A DNA stretch of 38,937 bases from Chara braunii (taxonomy: Eukaryota; Streptophyta; Charophyceae; Charales; Characeae): assembly GCA_003427395.1 (NCBI GenBank), contig BFEA01000298.1, positions 979,116-1,018,052 on the forward strand. The letters run 5' to 3'. Position 1 is the stretch's first letter. Each line of letters opens with the position of its first letter. Below the pieces are notes generated by a model. That model saw only the letters and a program-made list of their open reading frames with translations. It did not search any database and was not told the DNA's origin. Below are positions 9,687 to 19,668 of the stretch, in pieces. The translations under genes and the position numbers were made by a program.

Positions 9687-10601
9687 CTTCCTTGGTGCGG
9701 CACTACCCCAACTGGGGCCTTCCAGATGCAGCGCCCAACAAGGTGATGAAGACGGTGTCCACCATAGTCAGGTAGGTGCCTCGCCACTCTCCTCCTTCGC
9801 CCCCTTCTTCCTCCTCCTCAAGCTGCCACTCTCCTCCTTCGCCCCCTTCTTCCTCCTCCTCAAGCTGGGCTGCTCGCCATAGCTAGGCTGAGCGTCAACT
9901 GCCCTTCACCTCCAAGCAACTTTGTATCAGCCCAGCGTTGTGCTCCAGCAGCATGTCGCCAATCCTTGCATACCGCAAATGAGGAGGAGCTACTTGCTCC
10001 TCCGGAAGATATAGCGGCCTACTGGCCTCTTGGGCGGTGACTTCCTAGGCCGAGCGGCCTCCCAGCAACCGGTACCTCCTCCCTTCCGGAGGGAAACATC
10101 ATTGCAGGCTCTGCTATCCTGCGGACAGGCCCTAGACCCGGGCTACTTGGACTGGTACCGGCCTACCTCTAGCCTACCGCTACTGGGCCTTTAAAAATGC
10201 CAATTTTTTGTCTTCTTCTGCTCCGCCTCAAGTACCCGATGCTTCTACCACTACTTTAGTGGTACCGGCCTACCTGCTACTTGGAGTGTTTTTCCCTTCT
10301 GCTCTAAGTGTCGCGGGCCTACCCCCCGCTACTCGAGTGTTTTCCCCCCCATCAACCCTCGAAGTCACGACCACAGGTAAGTATCGGCCCTGCGGGGCCT
10401 TTCAACCAACAAGTACCCTTGCGGGTCATACACACACTCAGCCGACAAGCACACAGACAGGCATGCAAACCAGCAGGCACGCACACACACACAGACATGG
10501 AAATAACAGCAGAATGCGGGAATTTCTGCAAGGCATTCATTCCAACTGCAAATCCCATAAATCAGCAGTGTTCTCAGTCTGTGTTTTGGCGGGTCATTAC
10601 A
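9687..10601 (-). repeat. 3' LTR of the chromovirus, truncated
   Basis: This aligns with 20171-21042 of the right LTR and with the solo LTR at 33.6-36.3 kb. On the plus strand it ends GGGTCATTACA, the TG..CA-type terminus next to the polypurine tract. About 500 bp corresponding to 19669-20170 are absent from the outer side. A 42-bp unit (9783-9824) is tandemly repeated at 9825-9866, whereas the other LTR copies have it once. The (CA)-rich word near 10480 is shared with the right LTR. Confidence 0.9.
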
Positions 10602-10616
10602 CTACCCCCCTCTCAA
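10602..10616 (-). promoter_or_regulatory. Polypurine tract of the chromovirus
   Basis: The minus strand reads TTGAGAGGGGGGTAG directly before the LTR start TGTAATGACC. Position and purine content fit the plus-strand DNA primer used in LTR-retrotransposon reverse transcription. Confidence 0.85.
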
Positions 10617-10642
10617 GAGCGAGGTCCCTTCGAGCGAGTAAC

Positions 10643-11140
10643 TCATTCAGAGTCGACACAAAATGCGTCGTAGGCGTAGATCAGAAAGAGAGATTTAGTA
10701 AGACCGTAAGGAGTGAGTTTTGCAGAAAACTTAGCAGTCTGTCCATCAGCGATCTGTCGTTCATAAGCGTTCACAACACATGGAGCATTCTTTAGCAGTT
10801 CTTTCCGGTCGATTCAAAAAAACTCATTCAACGGGTGATAGAGGAAGTGAACCTTATATTGTCTGTTCCTCCCTCTGCCTTCATGGTAAACGATTTTTGT
10901 CTCATGGTCGTCGTCGATAGGACAAGGTATCATAGGATCTCGGAAGGGAAAAGTTTCATCATCGATGTGTGGAAACAGTTTGGATGCGTGAAAGATCGAA
11001 TATGTGCGCAAATGAGGAGGCACGTCAATCACATATGAAGGATCAAATTCATCCCCAATCACCTTCAGAACCTGCCAAGGGCCATAGTACAATGGAAGAA
11101 GCTTTCGTGATACACCCTCTTCATAAAAAAACTCAGACAT
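10643..11140 (-). pseudogene. Integrase C-terminus and chromodomain, one in-frame stop
   Basis: The frame reads an integrase tail (KLLPLYYGPWQVLKVIG, then YSIFHASKLFP) and continues to a chromodomain-like segment: NRQYKVHFLYHPLNEFF, then a TGA at 10814-10816, then IDRKELLKNAP. In relatives the position after EFF is usually Trp, so the TGA is most simply a TGG-to-TGA change. The frame then runs another ~50 codons to a stop at 10643, just before the polypurine tract. The piece is in a different frame from the integrase core, so an indel lies near 11145-11155. Confidence 0.8.
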
Positions 11141-11153
11141 TTTGACCCAGACA

Positions 11154-12189
11154 TTAAGACCTTACTTTGAAGTTCGCTTCTTCGCGCGATTTGTTAGCAT
11201 GTTTGATCATGGCATGCTGACGCTTGTTCATTGCTGCGATAGCAGCTTTGAGCAGGCGTGCGTACTTGGCATTGTAGCCAGGCATGCCAAGCGTCAGACC
11301 AGGGGATCGTTCGGGGAACAAATAGGAGAGAGGATTGCGCATCTGCCAACCATATTGCAGTTGATTCAGTGTTATGCCAGTTGCAGAGTGAATGGAGTTG
11401 TTGTGCAACCTTTTCACTTTGTGTAAATCCTTGTCCCACGTGTTCTGATCTGGAACAATTAGCGCGCGAAGCAGTTGAATGACAGTCTGGTTGATTTCCT
11501 CGGCCAATGCATTGGCTTCGGGGTGTCGACCAGAAGTCTTGTTGAGTTTAATGTCATAGATCTGTGAGGTGAAGTCCTTCCAATCAGCACTAATAAACCT
11601 GGTGTCCCGATCACTCACAAGAGTTTTCGGGACTCCATACTGCAGAATATGCTGCTGGTGAAATTCTTCGATGACAAGCTCTGTTGGTGCATGGGGAGGT
11701 AGAGGAATCAAGTTCAAAAATTTGGAAAAACGATCCACAATGACCATGACTTGTGAATGTCCTCCCTCACTCACCTTCCCCATGTCCGTGAAATCGATAG
11801 AGATCGACTCGCCGAGCCCATCAGGAATTGGAGGGGTTTCAGCAGGCCATACGGCTTATGCCTATGGACCTTGATTCTTTGACAAACTTGACATTCAACG
11901 ATAAATTTCTGAGCAGATCCTTTCATTCCTGGCCAATCAAACTGTTGCAGAAGACTTCCATAAGTTTTCTCAAAACTGAAATGTCGACTCCGACCATGTG
12001 CCAAGTCCAAGAAATGAGTCCGGAGAGGCGCATGGTTGGGTACACACGAACGATCAAACTTCCCACACCGGCGGAATACAAGACCCTCGCACTCGTGAAA
12101 ATCAGGCTGACTACTAGGGTCAGCCTTGAGCAGCTCAAGGATGGGACTAAGATTCGGATCCTTGGCAGTGTGTTCGACCAGATCCTCCT
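11154..12189 (-). pseudogene. Ty3/Gypsy integrase (zinc-binding domain and DDE core), frameshifted
   Basis: From 12189 a frame reads a spacer, then LAHGRSRH and later CQVCQRIK, an HHCC-type zinc-binding domain. After a frame change near 11800-11850 the catalytic core follows: SIDFTD, VDRFSKF, SDRDTRF and HPEANALAEEINQT, giving candidate D, D and E residues. The core is open down to 11154. The enzyme joins the element's DNA ends to the target. The catalytic residues seem to be retained, but the frame breaks make the copy inactive. Confidence 0.85.
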
Positions 12190-12199
12190 TCAGTTTCCT

Positions 12200-12685
12200 T
12201 CAGAGGTCATAAGAGTCCACAAGGCAAGTCAAAAACTCAGGATGACGCGACAAAGCATCAACAACACGATTATAACAGCCTTTCTTATGCTTCAGTTCAA
12301 AGTTGTAAACATCAATGTCATGCAGCCAGCGGGTCAGTGTTGGAGAGAGATCGGTTTGTGTCTTAATCCACTGCATGGTCTGATGATCTGAGTAGATCTT
12401 GAAGTGACGACTCGAGAGGTAGTGCTTCCAATGTGTGAGCGCCTCGCACAAGGCGTAGAGCTCACGCGTATATGTGGAGGTAGCTACCTTGTGGCTGGGC
12501 ATGCGTTGCTGTAATATTCGAGCGGATGCAGGCCATCGCCATCATCTTGTTGCAGCACTGCACCAATCTCATACTGGCTCGCGTCCGTAGTGACTACGAA
12601 CGTGAGGTTGGGATCCGCAATGCTGAGCACAAGATGACTCACGAATGCCTCTTTCAAGGCTTGGAACGCAGTCTCACATTTTCAC
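12200..12685 (-). pseudogene. RNase H domain of pol, frameshifted
   Basis: After the RT the frame shifts near 12670 to FQALKEAFVSHLV, then VTTDASQYEIGAVLQQDD with the first catalytic Asp, and stops at a TAG near 12495. A further shift leads to MPSHKVATSTYTRELYALC and KIYSDHQTMQWI, ending RVVDALSR. These are the usual Ty3/Gypsy RNase H landmarks. The domain degrades RNA in RNA-DNA hybrids during cDNA synthesis. The breaks separate it from both RT and integrase. Confidence 0.8.
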
Positions 12686-14558
12686 ACCACGCATAGGCAA
12701 CATTCTTACTTGTTAGTCTCGAGAGTGGGTGAGCAATGACATAAAATTTGGGCACAAACTTCCGATAATACGAAGCCAAACCAAGAAAAGAACGCAGTTC
12801 GCGTACGTTTGCTGGTTGAGGCCACTTTCGGATGACCTCAACCTTGGTTGCCTCCGGCTCAAGGCCGTTTGCGTGCCCAAGATAGATGACACTGTCCCTT
12901 CCAAACTCAGATTTCTCTAAGTTGAGGTGCAGTTGTGCCTCCTTGAGGACCAGCAAAACTTCCTCAAGGTGCCTGACGTGCTCTTGCATGGACTTGCTGA
13001 AAATCAGGTTGTCGTCGAGGTAAACAATAACAAACGTGTTGAGCTGATGGCGGAGAACCTTGTCCATGGGGCACTGAAATGTGGCTGGTGCATTCGTAAG
13101 ACCGAAGGGCATAACGATGAATTCGTACACCCCATCGCGTGTCTTGAATGCAGTTTTGTGCTGGTCGCTCGGATCAACTTCAATCTGGTGGTAGCCAAAC
13201 TTGAGGTCAATCTTGGAGAAGACCTTGCACCCACCTGCCGCATCTAACAAATCATCTATGTGAGGCAAAGGATAAGCATTCTTTCTGGTGATCCGATTGA
13301 GGCCACGATAGTCAATACACATCCGGAGTTTGCCTCCTTTCTTCGGCACAAACAAGACAGGTGCACCGAACTGAGACTCACTAGGCCTAATCCATCCACG
13401 ATCGATCATGTCATCAATTTGTCTCCTCAACTCCTCCAACTCGCCTTGTCCCATACGGTAGACGCAGCCCTTTGGAGGAACACTCCCTTCTATTATCTCG
13501 ATTTTGTGTTTGACCGGACGCTCGGGAACTCCACGAGGTTCAACCAAGACTTCAGGAAATCGATCTAATAGACGACGAATGTTTGTTGGGACTTCCGGTG
13601 GAGGATCATCCTCATCAGGAGAGAGAAAATCAGATTGAGAATTTACAGCAATTACAACTGAACTCGAAGTACTTGGATCAGAAGTAGACTGATCTTTTCC
13701 AGTAGAAGTAGATGAAACAAAAGTAGAGGTAGTAGAAATAGAATTACTTTCTGAGGTAGAAAATGCAGCAAAAGTAGAAGGCACATGGAGAGGCTTTACA
13801 AAAGCTACATGTACATGCTCGACTTCCTTGCGCCTGCACACTGTTTTGCAGAATTTGTTTGCACTTAAAAGAGTCACAGGGGACTTGCGCATCTCGTCCA
13901 ATAGAACGGTACGCTCGTTCCCCTTGGCATCACGCACCACGAACTGATTATCTGCCCACGTGGTTCTTAGGTCATGAGCCTTTAACCAGCCCAAGCCAAT
14001 GACCGCGTCGAAAGGACACTTGTCCATGACATAAAAGTTCAGCTCATGTGTGACAGTGCGATCCTTGTCAAAAGTAACGCGCACACCTTTGACGACATGT
14101 GTTGAGGTGACAACCTCTTGGTTGCCTACCTAGGTCTGACAAGGGTTCTGCAACTCCACTTGCTTCATTCCCAGGCCCGCCTTACAAATCCCGTTAGGAG
14201 AAAAGAAGTTAGTCGTTGAGCCACTATCAATCAGCACACGGATGTATCGGCGGTTAATGAGTAACTTAAAGAAGGTTAGCTCCACACTCCCTTGAACACG
14301 GCGTTGCTGCTTGAGCTGCAGCCAATGTTCCAGGTGTGAGTGGAAGTCAACTTCCTTAGTCTCTTCCCAAGGCTCAGTGTAAAGTACTTGGACTGCACCA
14401 GCCTTGGATTCAGCATCAGTTCGGGCTTCAAGAGCAAGTTGTTGATCATATTCAGGCTCCTTGGAGGGGCCTGCAACTGACTGTTCAACTTCCCTTGTTG
14501 TAGAGGGTGTTGATGACTCCTCTACGCCCTTTGCCTGTTTCCCTGCAGACGATAACAA
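12654..14558 (-). pseudogene. Aspartic protease and reverse transcriptase of pol, one in-frame stop
   Basis: From 14558 the frame carries the protease: RVLIDSGSTTNFFS with the catalytic DSG, and after a TAG at 14130-14132 the same frame continues to FDAVIGLGWLKAHD. A low-complexity Ser/Thr-rich linker (about 13650-13790) follows, then RT: RPVKHKIEI, GWIRPSESQFGAPVLFVPKK, MCIDYRGLN, FSKIDLKFGYHQI, MPFGLTNAPATF and YLDDNLIFS with the active-site YLDD. YLDD is followed by N, where Ile is usual. The frame ends at 12654 by a frameshift inside the RNase H lead-in. RT and protease catalytic residues look intact. Confidence 0.92.
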
Positions 14559-16042
14559 TCCTGCACAGCATGCTCAGGCTTTTGACAATGCAAGCACATG
14601 CGCAGTTTGGATCTTCTTTCCCATTCCTTTTGATTGATGCGGAGGGCTTCCTAAGGCTTGGTAGAAGCGTCCTCCGGTTTCTCAGGGATCTTTGCATTCT
14701 TGGGGAGGTGTGCTATAGTTTCGTTGCCCGAACTACGGTTAGGCCCCTTGTTTGAAGCAGTCTTTTTAAAAGCATTACATTTTTCTTCAATATTCACGTT
14801 AGACTCAAGGGTTGATATAGAACAGTCCGCGTCGGAGTCCGACTCTAGATCGTCATCCAGAGACATATCATCCGCATAAGACTGATCCTTAGCCGCCCGA
14901 TGTTCATGCAGGGCAAGCTGGTTGTTGCTTCCGTACCGCTTGTGTTGCGAGATTCTACTTCCAGCAGGTACCTTTACACGCCTGGCGAGTTCCTTGGCTT
15001 CTAGGTTAACTAGATCCGTCAGTAGTTGTCGCCAAGTGGTATGGTCTTTGAGTCCTAGCAGGGAGATGTATTCTTTAGGGGCCACTCCCATGACTACATC
15101 CATGCAAGACACGTCGGCCAGTCCCAGGTTTGGCGTGGTGAACAGACCAGTCAAGTGTTGCTCCAAAGCCTGCATGGAAGTCCTCCATGTTTGGCCCTTG
15201 AGAGCCTCAAGCTTCAATCTTGCCTTGAGCGCAACGTGCTTATCTTGATATTGCGTAATGAGGAGGTCCTCAAGAGTATGTACAGGAGTCACTTTCAGCC
15301 ACTCAGTCAGGTCAATCCTCTCATAACCTGCTGTAACAGCTTGGAGTTCTATGAAACTTTGTACGACGGGCTCAGTATTAGTGCCCATGATCATGCTTCG
15401 GTTTTCCTGCGGTGTTCGCAGTACCTCGAAGTATGAGTGCATGGAGGTAATCCAAGAGGTGATATCCCCTTTCCCGTCGTATTTGGACGGCAGAGTGGCC
15501 GCCCGCTTGTCCACTACGGGACCGTTGTACTGTACAACAGTAAGAATTGTGGCGTTTTAGGCTGATGTTCCTGCATTTGGGACTATGACCAGTGCAGAAC
15601 TGTTGGCGCTGCCGCTTGAGGAGCTGGCACCGGTTCCTGCGCTCGTCACAATTCCACTTGCTCTCGTCATGAGGACTCTGTTAGGTTGAGAGACTGGGAC
15701 TGCAGCAGGTCGAGGGTTAGGAGGACGGGGGGCAGACAGTTGGGACTGTTTGAGGCTGACTATCTCAGCCTGCAGCTCTTGGTTCCGCTGCTCCTGGGCT
15801 GTCACATGGGACTCAAGGTCTTCCAAGGTCCGCAGTTGAACCAAGGCTGTTACGACAGCAGCTATCTTCTCTTGGAACCGGTCATCATTCGATTCCGGAA
15901 CCGCAAGGAGGGCCACCTGTTCAAAGATACTTGTGGCTTTGGCTGCTGCCTCTGCCTCCCTCTCTCTGTGTATAGCATCCACATAAAGTTTCTGAAAGAA
16001 AGGCCTCTCGTTATCGGCCGCTGCGTCCAACATGGCCTTCAT
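14522..16042 (-). pseudogene. Gag with CCHC zinc knuckle, two in-frame stops
   Basis: The frame opens at 16042 with a predicted coiled-coil-like, Glu/Gln-rich N-terminus (REREAEAAAKAT, then LEDLESHVTAQEQRNQEL) and a Ser/Ala-rich linker. A TAA at 15557-15559 interrupts it. The same frame continues into the retrotransposon gag domain (YDGKGDITSWI, then YISLLGLKDHTTWRQLL). A TAG at 14651-14653 separates this from the knuckle CLHCQKPEHAVQDC at 14555-14596, an exact CX2CX4HX4C, still in frame. Gag forms the particle and binds RNA. A frame change after the knuckle leads into the protease frame. Confidence 0.88.
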
Positions 16043-16647
16043 TGCTCGGACGTGATGTTTGCCATGCCGGAGGATAGGGTGTCAGTAGATCTCTCAAGAG
16101 GGGTCCGCACTTTGCTCACTTTTGGACGAACACTCCTCTTACCCTTCCTCACACTCTAAAAAAAAACACTTTCTCTCTCCCTTCTCTCTCTTTTCGTTTT
16201 CTGCGCGCGCGTCTAAATACGGGACATAGATAGTTCAAATGAAAGAAACGATCAGTAAATCACACAGAGTAGAAGGTAGAACTCCTAGCCGGAGCGGCAA
16301 TTTATTTGGACTTAGAGAATGGCACACAGCAAAAAAATAAAACGGAAGAGATGACTGACTTATCGAACGGGACTGATCAGATTTGTTGGCGATCCCCTCT
16401 TGTGTAACCTGACAAGGTACATGTACCACAATAAATTAGCTGAAGAAAACTAACTGCAGCAATTGAGATTTCGAGGGGTGCAGACGGTCGCCGAGCCAGA
16501 TACGGGGCAGTATGTGATAACATGCAGTAAGACCAGTCAAGATCCCCTTGAAAGGAATGCCCTTGCTAGCCGTATATCCCCCAAATTCAGTACAACAAAG
16601 AGATGCATTGACGGCAACAGATTTGAGCCCTAAAGGTCCTGTCCCGT
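16043..16647. other. Chromovirus leader upstream of gag
   Basis: This lies between the gag start and the first LTR-like insertion. A poly-A run (16159-16168) and CT-rich sequence follow gag on the plus strand. I see no additional gene or motif. Confidence 0.5.
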
Positions 16648-17986
16648 TGTCGAGCGCATCGATCCGGCACCGCACGCGGCAGCGCGGGACCCTCTCGGCC
16701 ACGTCACGCAGGAGTTGGACCAACCTCGTCGCTAACACACAAATGGAGCTTCCTTAGGCCGCTCCGGCCGAGTGCGCCAGCCATACCTCTCGCAAGCCCC
16801 TACGACAGGATAGGGCCTACGCTAGGCACAACTTACCTCCACCTTACGAGAGCTGTCACCTCCCTTCAGTGGGCGTATCCCCGCCGAGCTACCAGTCCAC
16901 AGTACGAAAGCTAATCAGTTGCAATCGCAGAGGTGGACCAACCGAGGGCGTTTCTTGTTTGCTGTAGCATAGGGGGTACGCACAGTAATACGCCTATCGG
17001 ACCCGCACGCGAGTCGACATCTTGGGGGGCTGAAGTCCCAAGCGCGGCTCGTCGTCGGTCGACTAGGACGCATCCCACACACCACGCGCACACCACTCTA
17101 ACAACCACGAGGCAACAACGCACACACATACGAAGCGACACAACACAAACAACGTGACAACGCTCCTAGCCCCTCGGTAGCCAACCCATAACTTTCCGAT
17201 GCGGAAATCGGATAGGCGTCGCGCGCGAGACTTAGTATAAAACTGCGCGGACGCAGGGCCTACTCATATCGACTCGCAATGCAAGCGTACGCAAGCAGTC
17301 GCAATGATGGCGTACTATGTAGTGCCCATAATCAAGCTGTCCCTCGTGGATCCGAGTACCGCTTATGACACTCAAGTGTCAGACTCAAAGTGTCGTGAGG
17401 GTCTAATCCTTCACGACATTGCACGGCTGAAGGAATAGTCGTGCAGCCGCCACGAGACCTCCGACCTTTGGTCTGAGCGTCTTGGTAGGCAAGGCAAATA
17501 GACTCCGCACGGGGGCAGATTCCTTCCCTGCAGAGTCTAGGGCTTGGGATGTCCTGGACAAGGACCTTGAATTCCGGCCGAGGACCAACGTCCGACTTAT
17601 AAAAATCTCTAAAAAGCAAAGGATAAAAGGGGATCTCCCTTTTCTCTCAATTCATAACCTGGTTAACCCTGGCGCACGATCTCAGTAAGCCGCGCACATA
17701 CCCAAGGCACATATATGACGATATATATATATAAGGCTTATTTATATAGGACGATCACTTCTCGCGGTTACAGTGGGACTCCTCTAAGCCATATATGTAT
17801 GTAATCGCAGACAGTCACATCCAGAAGCCGAACCACAACCTTAAAACATTCCCAATGATGGCCAGACTATCAATCAATCGACCATGTACGTCTAAAGAAG
17901 GCCTTCCCTTTTTGCCTAGTTCTCACAATTGCATACCCGGATGTCGTTCCACCAGGAACAACGGTAGGCAACTGTCATCCCCGACA
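16648..17986 (+). repeat. Second LTR-like repeat family, copy A (possible solo LTR)
   Basis: The piece begins TGTCGAGCGC and could end CCCCGACA, giving LTR-style TGTCG..CGACA termini and ~1.34 kb. It contains a TATA-box-like GTATAAAAC near 17233 and paired stems such as TGACACT/AGTGTCA near 17367. Its first ~345 bp recur at 17998-18340, and its first ~420 bp recur inverted at 18341-18763. There is no coding capacity. No target duplication was found, so a solo LTR is an inference. Confidence 0.55.
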
Positions 17987-17997
17987 ACAACGCCACC

Positions 17998-18340
17998 TGT
18001 CGAGCGCATCGCTCCGGCACCGCACGCGGCAGCACGGGAGCCTCTCGACCGCGTCACGCAGGAGTTGGACCAACCTCGTCGCTAACACACAAATGGAGCT
18101 TCCTTAGGCCGCTCCGGCCGAGTGCGCCAACCATACCTTTCGCGAGCCCCTACGACAGGATAGGGCCTACGCGAGGCACAACTTACCTCCACCTTACGGG
18201 AGCTGTCACCTCCCTTCGGTGGGCGTATCCCCGCCGAGCTACCAGTCCACAATACGAAAGCTAATCAGTTGCAATCGCAGAGGTGGACCAGCCGAGGACG
18301 TTTCTCGTTCGCTGTAGCATAGGGGGTGCGCGCGGTAATG
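17998..18340 (+). repeat. Second LTR-like family, partial copy B
   Basis: This is a direct repeat of copy A starting TGTCGAGCGCATCG and ending at gcggtaat. It carries the shared words cgcaggagttggaccaacc, gctccggccgagtgcgcc and gtagcatagggggt. It abuts copy C head-on, so B and C form a long inverted repeat. Confidence 0.8.
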
Positions 18341-18763
18341 CGTCCTAGTTGACCGACGACGAGCCACGCTTGGGACTTCAGCCCCCCAAGATGTCGGCTC
18401 GCGTGCGGGTCCGACAGGCGTATTACCGTGCGTACCCCCTATGCTACAGCGAACGAGAAACGCCCTCGGTTGGTCCACCTCTGCGATTGCAACTGATTAG
18501 CTTTCGTACTGTGGACTGGTAGCTCGACGGGGATACGCCCACTGAAGGGAGGTGACAGCTCCCGTAAGGTGGAGGTAAGTTGTGCCTCGCGTAGGCCCTA
18601 TCCTGTCGTAGGGGCTCGCGAGAGGTATGGCTGGAGCACTCGGCCGGAGCNGCCTAAGGAAGCTCTATTTGTGTGTTAGCGACGAGGTTGGTCCAACTCC
18701 TGCGTGACGTGGCCGAGAGGGTCCCGCGCTGCCGCGTGCGGTGCCGGATCGATGCGCTCGACA
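18341..18763 (-). repeat. Second LTR-like family, inverted copy C
   Basis: This is the reverse complement of 16648 to about 17066 (copy A). On the minus strand it starts TGTCGAGCGC at 18763. It contains a single N at 18652. It extends ~80 bp further into the repeat than copy B, which leaves a short unpaired spacer at the centre of the B/C fold-back. Confidence 0.8.
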
Positions 18764-19654
18764 CCGTTGGGCCTGGTCCCACTGAGTCCCGAAGGTCCCA
18801 AGTAGGTCGTGGACCGGGACCAACGAGATAGGTGTACCAAGTCAGTCCCAAACTGCCTCCACCGTACTGAAAAGGGAAAGACAACTTTCAGCAAGAACTC
18901 ACCCCTACGACCGTTCAGAAATGAAAAGACATTGCACCGTAGAAAGATATGTCATTTAGAACAGATATATCATCCATCCATCCTTCAGGTGAGAAAGCAA
19001 TCCACATGCTCACATACACAACCAAGACCGCAGAGAAGAGGAAGAGAGCCCAGCACACCCCAAAAGGCCATGAAGCACCAAGCAACCTCTCACGGGCGAA
19101 CCAGGTCACACGACACTTACCTGTGAGGCCCGACCTCCAAAGATGGATAACGACTTGCCCCCCTCTCTCATAAGTCCTCCTGACCCCTAGCTACCACTAC
19201 ACGAAGTGCCCTAGCATGACTAAGACGACCTTCCTACACACCTGTTCCAACGCCGGATCCCCCGCCAATGTCTGAAGACCAAAGTAGCAACTTGCAACTC
19301 TTCGATGTAGATATGGCAGCCTCCGATCAAGTCTCCCTCTTGCGGGGAAGCCCAAAAGTCACTCAATGTCTTCTTGAAGTGCAGATTCCAGGTGCGAGTA
19401 CCTCTCACTCTCTACTCCCTCTCGCTTACTCCAATCAGCCTCCTTTGTGTCTCGCCACCCCATCCAATCACTCAAGCAACCTGGTCAGGTCCGATTTCGA
19501 CCCTACATGACCTAACCAGGTGGGGGCAGTATCCACATACCTCACTGCCCCTCTTAACCCTAACTTCCCAACCCTAATCCGAGATTATGTTAGCCCTAAC
19601 CTAATTCAGAATTAGGTTTAGGGTGACTAACACCTCACGCCAGCAAGTAAGTCC
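18764..19654. other. Chromovirus leader next to the PBS
   Basis: Non-coding on both strands as far as I can tell. It includes CCCTAA-type words (19556-19625) and a hairpin listed separately. The open frames are short and have no domains. Confidence 0.5.
19594..19623 (-). promoter_or_regulatory. Strong hairpin in the chromovirus leader
   Basis: CCCTAACCTAATTC and GAATTAGGTTTAGGG pair over 14 bp with one bulged T around a single-base loop. It begins about 30 nt downstream of the PBS in the element's sense. That position is where LTR elements often keep packaging or dimerisation structures. The role is an inference. Confidence 0.45.
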
Positions 19655-19666
19655 GCTCCGATACCA
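19655..19666 (-). promoter_or_regulatory. Primer binding site (initiator tRNA-Met type)
   Basis: The minus strand reads TGGTATCGGAGC, one base from the common plant PBS TGGTATCAGAGC, which pairs with the 3' end of initiator tRNA-Met. It lies two bases inside the LTR end ..CGTAACA, as expected for minus-strand cDNA priming. Confidence 0.9.
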
Positions 19667-19668
19667 AT

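Noticed and set aside
19553-19625. Interstitial telomere repeat
   Set aside because: CCCTAA-like words occur, but they are irregular and few. They sit in the chromovirus leader and are better explained by the hairpin and chance.
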